DNA from: JACVRW01 sp963814095
Lineage (GTDB): Bacteria > Actinomycetota > Thermoleophilia > Solirubrobacterales > Thermoleophilaceae
NCBI GenBank assembly: GCA_963814095.1
Contig: CAWFBT010000028.1
Coordinates: 1 to 64,000, forward strand
Length of the DNA stretch: 64,000 bases
Reading direction: 5' to 3'
Shown: in pieces, positions 1 through 12,461 of the stretch
Numbering within the stretch: position 1 is the stretch's first letter
How the letters are laid out: every line of letters begins with the position of its first letter
Made by a program: the position numbers and the translations under genes
Notes under the pieces: generated by a model
Database searches by the model: none
The model's input: only the letters and a program-made list of their open reading frames with translations
What the model was told of the DNA's origin: nothing

Positions 1-3
1 GAC

Positions 4-1659
<1,656 letters not shown>

Positions 1660-1694
1660 GTCTCAGCAGGGGCCGTTCCGGGCATGAAACCGGC

Positions 1695-3287
<1,593 letters not shown>

Positions 3288-3299
3288 GCGCACCTTTTC

Positions 3300-3323
3300 G
3301 CCCCCTCCCGAGTTGGAGGGGGC
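3300..3323 (+). promoter_or_regulatory. Hairpin that buries the Shine-Dalgarno of the next gene
   Basis: A perfect 9-bp inverted repeat (arms 3300-3308 and 3315-3323, 6-nt loop) ends immediately before the ATG at 3324. The only good ribosome binding site, GGAGG at 3315-3319, sits wholly in the 3' arm. A U-tract is missing on either strand in the right place, so an RBS-sequestering structure fits better than a terminator. Regulation by melting or by coupled translation is inferred. Confidence 0.5.
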
Positions 3324-4026
3324 ATGCTGAGCTACCTGCGTCGCCACCACCTCGGCCTGATCGCGATCTTCTTCGCCCTCACGGGCACGTCCTACGCGGT
3401 CGCCACGGGCTCGATCGACTCGCGCGAGATCCGCAACAACTCGATCCGCAGCAAGGATGTCCGCAACAACGCCCTGCTCTCGCGCGACCTGCGCAACAAC
3501 TCGGTGCGCTCGACCGACGTCCGCGAGGGGACGCTCACCGGGACCGACGTCTTCGATGGCGGCCTGACCGGCGCCGATCTCGCCAACAGCAGCGTCGAGG
3601 GCCTCGACGTGCGCGACGCGACGATCGGCGACGCCGACATCGGCGCGAACGCGGTCTCGAACGACGAGCTGGCGGCAGGCGCGGTGCGTTCGCCGGACGT
3701 CCTGAACGGCTCCCTCGGGGCCGAGGACCTGCAGGGCGGCCTGCTCGCGAGCGACGCGAGCGTTCGCTTCGACAACTTCGCCGTGGCGGCCGGGGCGGTG
3801 GCGGGCGAGGACGTGGGCTGCCCCGCGGGTCAGCGCGCGCTCGGCGGCGGCGTCTCCTTCGGCAGCCTCGACGAGCGGCGACCGGGTCGTCCTCTCGGAG
3901 CCGCGGCTCGGAGGCGACGCCCCGAATGCCCAGGGCGCCGTCGCGAACGGCTGGGGAGCGGCGATCCTCAACGGCGCGGGCGACGAGCGGACGGCCAGCG
4001 TCTGGGTCATCTGCAGCGCGCGATGA
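3324..4026 (+). CDS. Exported short-repeat protein (one-base frameshift near 3878)
   Basis: The N terminus has Arg/His residues, one hydrophobic segment and SYAVAT, which looks like a signal peptide or anchor. About ten residues repeat in the form NNSIRSKDVR, NNALLSRDLR, NNSVRSTDVR, then looser ADL/ADI units. The reading frame breaks at 3875-3880. Deleting one G from the GCGGCGA stretch lets the frame continue through VVLSEPRLGG to TASVWVICSAR and a TGA at 4024-4026, giving 233 residues with a globular C-terminal domain. Uncorrected, the frame runs on as Arg-rich nonsense to 4157. Such proteins recur in Solirubrobacterales; function unknown. A shorter relative lies at 60473-61039. Confidence 0.72.
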
Positions 4027-4057
4027 TGCGCAGGCGCCTGGATAGGATCGCCCCGGA

Positions 4058-4985
4058 ATGCAGCCGGGCTCGCGATCCAAGGTGCTCTGCGCGGGCATCG
4101 TCGTGGCCGACGCGATCGCGTCGCCCGTCGACGCCGTACCGCCGCCGGGGCTGCTGACGCTCGTCGACTCCGTGCAGCTCGCCACGGGCGGCTGCGCCCT
4201 CTCGACCGCCACTGCGCTCGTCCGCCTCGGCACGCCCGCGGCGCTCTGCGGCTGCGTCGGCCGTGATCTGCTCGGCGACGTCATGCGGCGCGAGGCCGAG
4301 GCGCGCGGGATCGTCACCGACGACCTGCGCGCCACCGACGAGCTCACCTCGGCCTCGCTCGTGCTCGATGCGAGCGACGGCGAGCGCACCTTCATCCACA
4401 ACCCGGGCGCGAGCGCCGCGCTGACCGCGGCGGACGTCGAGCGCGCGCTCGACGCCGGCCCGAGCTGGCTCCACATCGGCGGCGCGCTCGTGATGCCCGC
4501 GCTCGACGGCGAGCCGCTCGCGGGTGTGCTCGCCGGACGCGCGCGAACGCGGGATCGCGACGAGCCTCGACCCGGTCCACGACGCGACGGGGCGCTGGGA
4601 GCGCCTCCACCCGTCGCTGGCGCATCTCGACGTGATCTGCCCGAACCTGAACGAGGCGCGCGGAATCACCGGCATGGAGACGCCCGAGGACTGCGCCGCC
4701 TGGCTGCGCGAGCGCGGCGTCGGGCGAATCGCGATCAAGCTCGGCCGCGACGGCGCCTACGCGCTCGACGACGAGACCGCCGAGCACGTGGCGCCCTTCC
4801 CCGTCGAGGCACGCGACGAGACCGGCGCGGGCGACGCTTTCGCGGGCGGCCTCATCCACGGCCTCGTGAACGGCTGGCCACTGGCGCGCGCCGTCCGGCT
4901 CGGCAACGCCGTCGGCGCGCTGTCGACGCGCGGCACCGGCGCGAGCAGCACGCTTCCCGACCTCGAGGAGGCTCTCGCGCTGTGA
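4058..4985 (+). CDS. PfkB/ribokinase-family sugar kinase (one-base frameshift near 4535)
   Basis: Phosphorylates a sugar or related substrate with ATP; the substrate is not determinable. The N-terminal part (VLCAGIVVADAIASPVD, then ATGGCALSTATALVRLG) is in one frame to about 4535. The C-terminal part is in another frame and carries the PfkB signature DETGAGDAFAGG with the catalytic Asp. Removing one G from the GG at 4535-4536 joins them as VLADARERGIATSLDP and gives 308 residues, normal for the family. As written the kinase would be inactive. A -10-like TAGGAT at 4043-4048 precedes the ATG by 9 nt. The stop overlaps the GTG of the aldolase, so they form one operon. Confidence 0.8.
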
Positions 4986-5812
4986 GCATCGAGCCGCGCG
5001 TGCGCCGCCTGTTCGCCGCCGACGGGCGCTGCTTCGACGTCGCCGTCGACCACGGCTTCTTCGGCGAGCCGCGTTTCCTCGCGGGGATCGAGGACCTCGC
5101 GGCGGCGCTCGACGTGCTCGTCGAGGCGGCGCCCGATGCGATCCAGCTCTCACCCGGGAGCGCACCGCTGCTGCAGCGGCGGCCCGGGCCGAAGCCGGCG
5201 CTCGTGCTGCGCACGGACGTCGCCAACGTCTACGGACCGACGGTCGACGCGGAGGCCGGCTACTTCTCGGAGCTCGTGCCCGAGGCGGTCGAGCAGGCGC
5301 TGCGGCTCGACGCGGCGTGTGTCGTCGTCAACCTGCTCTGGATCGAGGGGCGCGAGGACCTCCAGCGGGCCTGCGTGCGCAACGTCGCGGCGCTCAAGGC
5401 GCGCTGCGAGCCGGCCGGCATGCCGCTGATGGTCGAGCCGCTCGCGATGCAGCCGGGCTCGGCGGGCTACGGCGTCAACGGCGACCCCGAGCGGATCCGC
5501 GCGCTGGTGCGCCAGGCGGTCGAGCTCGGCGCCGACATCATCAAGGCCGACCCGACCGACGACCTCGGCGACTACCCGGGCGTGATCGAGGTGGCCGGTG
5601 GCATCCCGCTGCTCGTGCGCGGCGGCGGGCGCGCCTCGGACGAGGAGGTGCTGCGCCGGACGGAGGCGGTCATGCGCGCCGGTGCAGCGGGGATCGTCTA
5701 CGGCCGCAACGTGATCCAGCACGAGCGCCCGTCCGCGATGACGCGGGCGCTGATGTCGGTGGTCCACGACGGCGTGGGCGCCGACGCGGCGCTCGCGAGC
5801 CTCGGTGGCTGA
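4982..5812 (+). CDS. DhnA/LacD-type class I aldolase
   Basis: A 276-residue TIM-barrel aldolase of the DeoC/FbaB group. Visible features are an early AVDHGFFGEP segment, the Lys of ADIIKADPT as likely Schiff-base residue, and VRGGGRASDEEVL as the phosphate-binding loop. Members cleave phosphorylated sugars or hydroxy-keto acids. The GTG start at 4982 overlaps the kinase stop (GTGA), so translation is coupled. Kinase plus aldolase suggests phosphorylation followed by retro-aldol cleavage of an unidentified sugar or polyol. The exact substrate is inference. Confidence 0.8.
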   Translation: MSIEPRVRRLFAADGRCFDVAVDHGFFGEPRFLAGIEDLAAALDVLVEAAPDAIQLSPGSAPLLQRRPGPKPALVLRTDVANVYGPTVDAEAGYFSELVPEAVEQALRLDAACVVVNLLWIEGREDLQRACVRNVAALKARCEPAGMPLMVEPLAMQPGSAGYGVNGDPERIRALVRQAVELGADIIKADPTDDLGDYPGVIEVAGGIPLLVRGGGRASDEEVLRRTEAVMRAGAAGIVYGRNVIQHERPSAMTRALMSVVHDGVGADAALASLGG

Positions 5813-6968
5813 GCGCGAGGTCCGGCTCGGGCTGATCGGCGGAGGCCTGATGGGCCGCGAGCTCGCCAGCACGGCGGCGCGCTGGATCCACCTCGACGAG
5901 CTCGGCGTGCGCCCGCGGCTCGTGCACGTCTGCGACGTCAACCCGCAGACGCTCGCCTGGTACGGGCGGCTGGCGGACGAGCCGCGCCTGAGCGCCGACT
6001 GGCGCGCGGTCCTCGACGATCCCGAGGTCGAGGCCGTCTACATCGCCGTCCCTCACCACCTGCACGCGGAGCTGTACGTGGCGGCCCTCGACGCGGGCAA
6101 GCACCTGTTCGGCGAGAAGCCCTTCGGCATCGACCTGGCCGCCAACGAGACGGTCATGGCCGCGGTCGCAGGACACCCCGACCAGCTCGCGCGCTGCTCG
6201 TCGGAGATGCCGTTCTTCCCGGGCGGCCAGGCGGTCTGGCGCTGGATCGCCGCGGGCGCGTTCGGCCGCCCGATCGAGGTGCGCTCGCTGTTCCTGCACT
6301 CGAGCGACCTCGATCCCGGCAAGCCGGGCAATTGGAAGCGCCGCGCCGAGACGAACGGCGCCTACGGCTGCCTCGGCGACCTCGGCATGCATGCGCTGCA
6401 CCTGCCGCTCCGGGCCGGCTGGGCGCCGCTCGACGTCCGCGCCGTGCTCGCCGACGTCTTCACCGAGCGCCCGGACGGCCGCGGTGGGACGGTCCCCTGC
6501 GACACCCCGGACAACGCCGTCCTGCTCTGCCGGGCCGAGCACGAGGGCGCCGAGTTCCCTGTGCGGATCGAGACCAAGCGCATCGCGCCCGGCCACATGA
6601 ACACGTGGACGATCGAGGTCGACGGCACCGAGGGCTCGATCGCGTTCACGACCAAGCACCCGAAGACGCTGCGCACGATGCGCTACTCGCCGGGTGAGCC
6701 GCAGCGCTGGGAGGAGACCGATCTCGGCTCGCAGTCGGCCTACCCGAGCATCACCGGCGCGATCTTCGAGTTCGGATTCGCGGACGCGCTCCAGCAGATG
6801 TGGGCGGCCTTCCTCGACGAGCTCGCCCACGGCCGCGACGGCATGCGCCAGCCCTTCCACTGCGTGACGCCCGAGGAGGCGGCCTGCACGCACGACCTCT
6901 TCACGGCAGCTTTGCGAGCAGACGCGGGGCGCAGCGTCGAGGCGGTGGAGGCGCGCTACCCGCTGTAG
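5805..6968 (+). CDS. Gfo/Idh/MocA family oxidoreductase
   Basis: A 387-residue NAD(P)-dependent dehydrogenase. The Rossmann motif GLIGGGLMGRE is near residue 9 and the family EKP motif appears as GEKPFG near 101. The C-terminal alpha/beta domain is complete. Family members oxidise sugars, inositols and similar polyols. The GTG start lies inside the end of the aldolase gene (8-bp overlap), making this the third gene of the kinase-aldolase-dehydrogenase operon. Substrate unknown. Confidence 0.85.
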   Translation: MAEREVRLGLIGGGLMGRELASTAARWIHLDELGVRPRLVHVCDVNPQTLAWYGRLADEPRLSADWRAVLDDPEVEAVYIAVPHHLHAELYVAALDAGKHLFGEKPFGIDLAANETVMAAVAGHPDQLARCSSEMPFFPGGQAVWRWIAAGAFGRPIEVRSLFLHSSDLDPGKPGNWKRRAETNGAYGCLGDLGMHALHLPLRAGWAPLDVRAVLADVFTERPDGRGGTVPCDTPDNAVLLCRAEHEGAEFPVRIETKRIAPGHMNTWTIEVDGTEGSIAFTTKHPKTLRTMRYSPGEPQRWEETDLGSQSAYPSITGAIFEFGFADALQQMWAAFLDELAHGRDGMRQPFHCVTPEEAACTHDLFTAALRADAGRSVEAVEARYPL

Positions 6969-6982
6969 GGCAGGCCGAGCTC

Positions 6983-7384
6983 TCAGAGGGGCGACAGGCC
7001 GACCGCACGCTCAGCCTGCTCGCGGTCGCGAAACGGCTCGTTTCGAAGCAGCTTCCCGTTCCTGAGCGTCCAGACGTGGGCCGCGAACTCGGCGAGCGGC
7101 GCGCCGCTTCCCTTGCCGAGTGCGTGCATCGTCATCTCGATGATCACGCGCCCGTCGGGCGCCACGGCCGTCGAATGGATGTCGACCCGCCACTCCCCCC
7201 AGGCCGAGTTGATGTCGTCGAAGTACCGGCGGACCCCGTCGTGACCGACGTACGCCCTTCCGTCGACGGCGAGCACCGAGAGGAACTCGATTTCCGGGTC
7301 GCACACCGCGACACCGGCTTCGATGTCGCAGCGGGTGATGGCCTCGGCGAAGCGCCGGACCAGATCGTCGCCCTGCTCTCCCAT
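6983..7384 (-). CDS. SnoaL-like / NTF2-fold protein
   Basis: A 133-residue protein with the cone-shaped NTF2-like pattern: an N-terminal helix (LVRRFAEAITRCDIEAGVAVCDPEIEF), then G-H-D-G-V-RRYFDDI and strands ending in HVWTLRNGKLLRNEPFRDREQA. Such proteins are small hydrolases, isomerases or ligand binders; no specific reaction can be assigned. It ends just after the operon on the other strand and starts divergently from the VOC gene at 7425. Confidence 0.72.
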   Translation of the reverse strand: MGEQGDDLVRRFAEAITRCDIEAGVAVCDPEIEFLSVLAVDGRAYVGHDGVRRYFDDINSAWGEWRVDIHSTAVAPDGRVIIEMTMHALGKGSGAPLAEFAAHVWTLRNGKLLRNEPFRDREQAERAVGLSPL

Positions 7385-7411
7385 GGTCCGTGCAGTATCC
7401 CGCTAAGCCCG

Positions 7412-7424
7412 TATAACTCGATCC
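7412..7424 (+). promoter_or_regulatory. -10 element of a near-leaderless promoter
   Basis: TATAAC at 7412-7417 lies 7 nt before the ATG at 7425, so transcription would begin at or next to the start codon. No Shine-Dalgarno is present, which fits a leaderless mRNA. A clear -35 is not visible. Confidence 0.45.
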
Positions 7425-7784
7425 ATGGCGATCAGAGCGGTTCCCAACATCCGCAGCGACCGGCCGGCCGAGACGCGTGAGTTCTTCGTGGACCTGTTCG
7501 GTTTCGAGGTCGTGATGGACCTGGGCTGGATCACGACCGTGGCCTCGCCCGGCAACAGATCAGTGCAGGTATCGATCATGGCGAATGACGACCCCTCCGC
7601 CCCCGGGATGAGCATCGGTGTGGAGGACGTCGATGCGGTACACGCGCGGGCGGTCGAGCGCGGCTGCGAGATCTTCTACCCCCTCCGCGATGAGGACTGG
7701 GGCGTGCGCCGCTTCATGCTCCGCGACCCGAACGGGACGACCGTGAACGTCGTGTCTCACCGCCCTGCGGAACCGCCGGGCTGA
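7425..7784 (+). CDS. VOC-superfamily (glyoxalase/dioxygenase fold) protein
   Basis: A 119-residue single VOC module pair: RAVPNIRSDRPAETREFFVDLFGFEV at the start and RRFMLRDPNGTTVNVVSHR at the end, where metal-ligand-bearing strands normally lie. Members are lyases, dioxygenases, epimerases or drug-binding proteins; the sequence does not single one out. It stands alone between divergent and convergent neighbours and appears to have its own near-leaderless promoter. Confidence 0.75.
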   Translation: MAIRAVPNIRSDRPAETREFFVDLFGFEVVMDLGWITTVASPGNRSVQVSIMANDDPSAPGMSIGVEDVDAVHARAVERGCEIFYPLRDEDWGVRRFMLRDPNGTTVNVVSHRPAEPPG

Positions 7785-7797
7785 ACGGAGCTCCTCG

Positions 7798-8397
7798 CTA
7801 AGCGGCTTCGCTCGTCCGCTCTGCCTCGCGTAGCTCGCGCAGCGCCCGCTTACGCTCGTCGCGGCTCGTGCGGTCGAGGATCAGCACGCCGTCCAGGTGG
7901 TCCATCTCGTGCTGAATCACGCGCGCCTCGAGGCCGGATGCCTCGACGCTGCGCGGCTCCCCCTCCTCGTCCTGGGCGCGCACCCGCACGTATACGGGCC
8001 GCTCGACGTCGACCATCACGCCGGGAATGGAGAGGCAGCCCTCGTCGCTGCCCTCGCGCTCGTCGCTCGCCCACTCGATCTCGGGGTTGGCAAGCGTGAT
8101 CAGCGGGGCATCGGGTCCGACGCGGTAGACGAGCAGCCGCTGGGAGATGCCGAGCTGGGGCGCCGCCAGGCCGACGCCCAGGGCGTCGTTCATGATGCCC
8201 GCCATGCGGGCGACCTGCTGGCGGAGCGAGTCGTCGAAGCGATCGACGGGTGTGGCGCGGGACTTGAGGACGGGATCGCCGAGGCTGCGGATGAAGGACA
8301 TCGCGGCCACCCGCCGGGCCTCGAGCTCGGGATCGAGCTCGGGCGCGTCCTCCTCTTCGTGCTGAACCTCTACCTCGAGATCGCGCTCCTCAGACAT
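7798..8397 (-). CDS. def: Peptide deformylase
   Basis: A 199-residue deformylase that removes the N-terminal formyl group from new proteins. All three motifs are present: GVGLAAPQLG, EGCLSIPGV (metal Cys) and QHEMDHLDG (two metal His and the catalytic Glu). An acidic N-terminal extension of about 25 residues (EVEVQHEEEDAPELDPELE) precedes the catalytic domain. It is followed on the same strand by nothing close and preceded by priA with a short gap. Confidence 0.93.
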   Translation of the reverse strand: MSEERDLEVEVQHEEEDAPELDPELEARRVAAMSFIRSLGDPVLKSRATPVDRFDDSLRQQVARMAGIMNDALGVGLAAPQLGISQRLLVYRVGPDAPLITLANPEIEWASDEREGSDEGCLSIPGVMVDVERPVYVRVRAQDEEGEPRSVEASGLEARVIQHEMDHLDGVLILDRTSRDERKRALRELREAERTSEAA

Positions 8398-8431
8398 CGG
8401 TTTTCAGTCTAACGCGGCGTCGCGGAGCGCC

Positions 8432-10604
8432 TTATTGCGGGTCGACGTCCACCGCGAACGCCGCCGGGGCGTGGGAGCGGTCGGCCGCCACCGCCTCGAC
8501 CGCCGCGCGGACCGCAGCGATCGCCTCGGCTCGCCGCGGCGTGCGCACGACGAGCTGCGCGCGCCGGCGCGCCTGGCGCCGGAACAGCGGCGCGGGGCCG
8601 AGCACCGGCACCCCGGCGGCGGCGATCCGCTCGCGCACGGCCTCGGCCGCGGCGAGCTCCGGGCCCCCCTCCTCGGACGAGCAGACCACCCTGATCAGGT
8701 GCCCGTGCGGCGGGTAGCCGAGCGCCGCCCGGCGCTCGAGCTCGCCGGCGAGGAACCCATCGGCGTCGTGGCGGGCGGCGAGCTGGAGAGCGCGCGCGGA
8801 CGGGTCGAGCGCCTGCACGATCACGCGGCCGCCACGCGGCCCACGGCCACTGCGGCCGGCCAGCTGCGCCACGAGCGCGAAGGTGCGCTCCTCCGCGCGG
8901 AAGTCGGGGAAGCGCAGCGTGGCGTCGGCGTCGAGCACCACACCCAGCGTGACGTCGGGGAAGTCGTGGCCCTTGGCCACCATCTGCGTGCCGACGAGCA
9001 CGGCCGCCGGGGCCGCCTCGAAGCGGCGCAGCACCGATTGGACCCCCTCGGCCGCAGCGCTGTCGGCGTCGAGCCGGAAGACAGGCAGCGGGGCGACCAG
9101 CTCGTCCAGCTCGCGCTCCAGCTGCTCGGTGCCCGCGCCGTGGCGCGCCACCGACACCGAGTTGCAGTCCGGGCAGGCGCGCGGCACGGCCTCGCTGTGG
9201 CCGCAGTGATGGCAGGCGACCTCGGCCACGGAGCGGTGGAGCACGAGCGTGACGTCGCAGTTCGGGCACTCCCAGACGCGGCCGCACTCCCGGCAGGACA
9301 GGAAGTTCGACCAGCCGCGCCGGTTGAGCAGCACGATCGCCTTCTCGCCGCGGCGGCGGACGCCGTCGAGCGCGCGCCGCGTCTCCTCGTGGAGCGGGCC
9401 CGAGGCCCCCAGCATCGGGACGAGCTCGACCGGGGGCAGGCCGCGACCGTCGACCCGGTGGGGCAGCCGGACGCGCTCATGGCGGTGGACGCTCTCCGCG
9501 CGCGGCGTGGCGCTGCCGGCCACCAGGAGGGCCCCCTCCACCGCGGCGCGCCGCTCGGCGACGGTGCGCGCGTCGTAGCGAGGATCGCCCTCCTGCTTGT
9601 AGGAGCCGTCGTGCTCCTCGTCGACGACGATCAGGCCGAGGTCGCCGAAGGGCGCGAAGACGGCGGAGCGCGGGCCCACGCACACGCGCGCCTCGCCGCG
9701 GCGCATGCGCCACCACTCGTCGTAGCGCTCGCGCTGCGAGAGCTGCGAGTGCATCACGGCGACCGCGTCGCCGAAGCGCTCGACGAAGCGGCCGGCCGTC
9801 TGCGGCGTGAGCGCGATCTCCGGCACCAGCACGATCGCCGAGCGGCCGCGCTCGAGCGCGGCCGCGACCGCGCGCAGATAGACCTCCGTCTTGCCGCTTC
9901 CGGTCACGCCGTGGAGGACGAGCGGCGCCCCCGGTCCGTCGCCGGCGTCCAGGCGCCCCTCGATCGCCGTCAGCGCGGCTGCCTGGTCCGGGGTCGGCTC
10001 GGCCGGAGACGAGCGGGCGCCGACGCTCAGCAGCTGCGGGCGCCGCGGCGGCTCGAGCGCGTTCTCGAGCCGCACGAGGCCGCGCCGCTCGAGCGAGCGC
10101 AGCGTCGAGTGGTCGCAGCCGGCGCGGCGACCGAGCTCGGCGGCGCCAAGCGACCCGCCGCGGAGCTCCTCGAGCGCTGCGCGCTGACGCGTCCCGAGCC
10201 GCTCGCCGGCCGCGAGCGCTGACTCGCCGACAGGGGTGAGGGCGGCGCGCAGCGAACGGCGCGGCACGAGCGGGCGAGCAGCGCCCGTGCCCGTGCCCGG
10301 GCGGTAGCACGAGCGCGAGCCCGCGGGCGGGCGTCGACACGTACTCGCGCGCCACCCAGAGGCCGAGCGCGACGAGCGCCTGCGGGACGTCGGCCTCGAG
10401 CATCGCGAGCGGCTCGGCCAGCCGCTCCGGAGGCAGCTCGCTCTCCTCGGCCAGGTCCACGACCACCCCCAGCAGGCGCTGGCGGCCGAACGGCACCACC
10501 AGCATGCTGCCCACGCCCGCGGCGGCCAGCTCGGCGCCGAGGCGATAGTCGAACGGCCCGCGCAGAGCGCGCGCAGGGGTGAGCGGCTCGACCTTGGCGA
10601 TCAC
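8432..10604 (-). CDS. priA: Primosomal protein N' (PriA helicase), one-base frameshift near 10298
   Basis: PriA restarts stalled replication forks. The N-terminal DNA-binding domain (VEPLTPARALRGPFDYRLG to RGLALVLPPG) is in one frame. The helicase core is in another: Walker A GVTGSGKTEVY, DEEH box, and a zinc-binding insert with paired CxxC motifs (CRECG, CPNC, CHHCG, CPDC). Deleting one G of the GGG whose complement is 10296-10298 gives continuous PPGTGTGAARPLVPRR and a 723-residue protein, the usual length. PriA is rarely dispensable in free-living bacteria, so a consensus error is the likely cause. The GTG at 10604 is the chosen start. Confidence 0.85.
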
Positions 10605-10660
10605 GCATCCGAACCTACGGTCCGGCCCGGACGGCGCAGCGCGGCGTCGAAACGGGAACG

Positions 10661-11782
10661 ATGTGGGGCGTGGCGATCGACTTCGAGGCCGAGGGGCTGC
10701 TGGACGGCCTGGGCGGCGCGGCGGCCCGCGAGGCCCGGCTCGAGCTGCTGCGCACGCTCGAGCTCGAGGGCTTCACGCTCGACGAGCTGCGCCGCGCCGC
10801 CGGCGAGGACCGGCTGGCGCTGCTGCCGGTCGAGCGCGTGCTCGAGGCGGAGGGGCCGCGGCACACGCTGCGCGAGATCGCGGATGCCGCGGGGCTCGAA
10901 CTGAGCTTCCTCGAGGAGGCGCGCCGGGCCCTCGGCGACCCGGCGGTCGCCCCCGACGCGCGCGTGCTCACCGACGAGGAGCTCGAGCTCGCGCGCCATG
11001 CGAAGACGCTGCTCCACGCCGGGCTCGACGAGGAGAGCTTCCTCGAGCTGATCCGCGTGATGAGCCACTCGCTCGACTCGATCGCGTCGGCGCTCGTCGC
11101 CACGCTCGGTCAGGCGCTCCTGCAGCCGGGCGACACCGAGCGCGACCTCGGCCTTCGCTACGCCGAGTCGCTCCGGATGCTCGCGCCGCTGGCCGGGCCG
11201 GCGCTCGAGCTGATCCTGAATCGGCGCCTGCGTGAGCAGATCCGCGACGCCGTGATCGGGCGCGCCGAGCTCGAGAGCGGGCGCCTACCCGGCGCGCAGG
11301 AGGTGTTCGTGGCGTTCGTCGACATCGTCGGCTTCACGGAGCTCGGCGAACAGGTGCCGGCCGACGAGCTTGGTGCGGTCGTGCGCGACTTCGAGCGGCG
11401 CGTGGAGGAGGCCGTCGAGCCGCCCGTGCGGCTCGTCAAGACGATCGGCGACGCGGCGATGCTCGTGTCATACGAGCCCGACCCGCTGATCGACGTCGTG
11501 CTCGGCCTTGTCGACGCCTCCGCGGAGGATCCGCGGGGGCTGCTCCTGCGCGGCGGGGTCGCGGCCGGCGAGGCACTCCAGCGCGCGGGCGACTGGTACG
11601 GGCGACCCGTCAACCTCGCAAGCCGGGTCACCGCATTCGCGCGCCGTGGCAGCGTCGTCGCCACCGGCGAGGTACGCGACGCCGCCCGCGGCGACCGCCG
11701 CTGGTCGTTCGCCGGCAACCGCCGCTTCAAGGGGGTGGCGGGCGAGGTGGCCGTCTACCGCGTGCGGCGGGCGCCCAGGTAG
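10661..11782 (+). CDS. Class III adenylate cyclase with N-terminal regulatory domain (Rv1264-like)
   Basis: A 373-residue soluble cyclase predicted to make cAMP from ATP. The catalytic domain starts near residue 212: FVDIVGFTELGEQV supplies the first metal Asp, LVKTIGDAAM the adenine-selecting Lys and second metal Asp, and GRPVNLASRV the transition-state Asn and Arg. All key residues look intact. The all-helical N-terminal half (about 210 residues) resembles the autoinhibitory, pH-responsive domain of mycobacterial Rv1264; that likeness is by eye. It is divergent from priA and its 3' end overlaps the opposing gene by 28 bp. Confidence 0.8.
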   Translation: MWGVAIDFEAEGLLDGLGGAAAREARLELLRTLELEGFTLDELRRAAGEDRLALLPVERVLEAEGPRHTLREIADAAGLELSFLEEARRALGDPAVAPDARVLTDEELELARHAKTLLHAGLDEESFLELIRVMSHSLDSIASALVATLGQALLQPGDTERDLGLRYAESLRMLAPLAGPALELILNRRLREQIRDAVIGRAELESGRLPGAQEVFVAFVDIVGFTELGEQVPADELGAVVRDFERRVEEAVEPPVRLVKTIGDAAMLVSYEPDPLIDVVLGLVDASAEDPRGLLLRGGVAAGEALQRAGDWYGRPVNLASRVTAFARRGSVVATGEVRDAARGDRRWSFAGNRRFKGVAGEVAVYRVRRAPR

Positions 11783-12414
11783 TCGAGGGCGCTCTGACCC
11801 ACATGCGCCAACCCCAGGGGGCGGCCTGCCTCGGCGAGCTGGTCCCACGCCTCGTCCGAGCAGCCGTCGCCGAACAGGAGCAGGTAGCGATCGCGCTCCT
11901 CGTGGACGAGGTCGACACGCGAGCCGCCGAGCCGGCCCTCCGCAACACAGCCGGCCGCCAGGCCGTTGGGTAGCGCCGCGGCCTCGACGACACCCTGCGC
12001 GCGGGGCCCGATGATCGAGACGGACTCCGCTCGAGGCGGTGAATCGAGGTCGATCGAGATGCCCGTTGTCGCCAGCGCCCGGCGTATCACCGCGCGCCAG
12101 CGCTCGATCGTCCGGGCCGGCCCGGCGAGCACCGCCCGCGTCGCGGCCGGGCGGCAGCCCCAGACGCCCGCCACACAGCGGGCCTCCCCGAGCGCCGGCA
12201 CCCCGTCGGCCATCGCCGCGCCCAGAGAGCGACCGACGAAGAGCTCGCGCCCCCGCAACTCGACATGTTCGAGGTCGGGCCGCTCGATGAGCCCCGCTGC
12301 CTTCGTGCAAACGGCGATCTCGCCGGCGACCGAGCCGTAGTGCGCGACCACGTCGACCCCGTCCCTCGTGACGTGTACCGCCCCGCTGCCGCCGGCATGA
12401 TGGGCGGACGCCAC
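11755..12414 (-). CDS. GcvT/YgfZ-like folate-binding-domain protein (single domain)
   Basis: A 219-residue protein resembling only the N-terminal half of aminomethyltransferase-type proteins: AHYGSVAGEIAVCTKAAGLIERPDLEHVELRG, a middle VSIIGPRA segment, and RYLLLFGDGCSDEAWDQLAEAGRPLGLAHVG. The catalytic C-terminal barrel of GcvT is absent, so it is unlikely to be a second T-protein. It may be a folate-binding chaperone-like YgfZ relative. The family call is from pattern resemblance only. It overlaps the cyclase tail convergently. Confidence 0.5.
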   Translation of the reverse strand: MASAHHAGGSGAVHVTRDGVDVVAHYGSVAGEIAVCTKAAGLIERPDLEHVELRGRELFVGRSLGAAMADGVPALGEARCVAGVWGCRPAATRAVLAGPARTIERWRAVIRRALATTGISIDLDSPPRAESVSIIGPRAQGVVEAAALPNGLAAGCVAEGRLGGSRVDLVHEERDRYLLLFGDGCSDEAWDQLAEAGRPLGLAHVGQSALDYLGARRTR

Positions 12415-12448
12415 ACTAGCCCCGGTGCGCGTCCGCTGAAAGGGCGCC

Positions 12449-12461
12449 TAGACTGTCGACC
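12449..12461 (+). promoter_or_regulatory. -10 element of the tetR promoter
   Basis: TAGACT at 12449-12454 is 7 nt from the ATG at 12462, with no Shine-Dalgarno between them, again a leaderless arrangement. The overlapping AGACTGTC resembles half of the AGACCGGTCT palindrome at 14273, so autoregulation is possible. Confidence 0.42.

Noticed and set aside
4058..5812. 584-residue kinase-aldolase fusion
   Set aside because: The middle section is low-complexity Arg/Ala sequence. The true kinase C terminus is in another frame, and the aldolase has its own GTG start at 4982.
11755..12414. Second functional gcvT
   Set aside because: Only the N-terminal folate-binding-like half is present; the C-terminal catalytic domain is missing.
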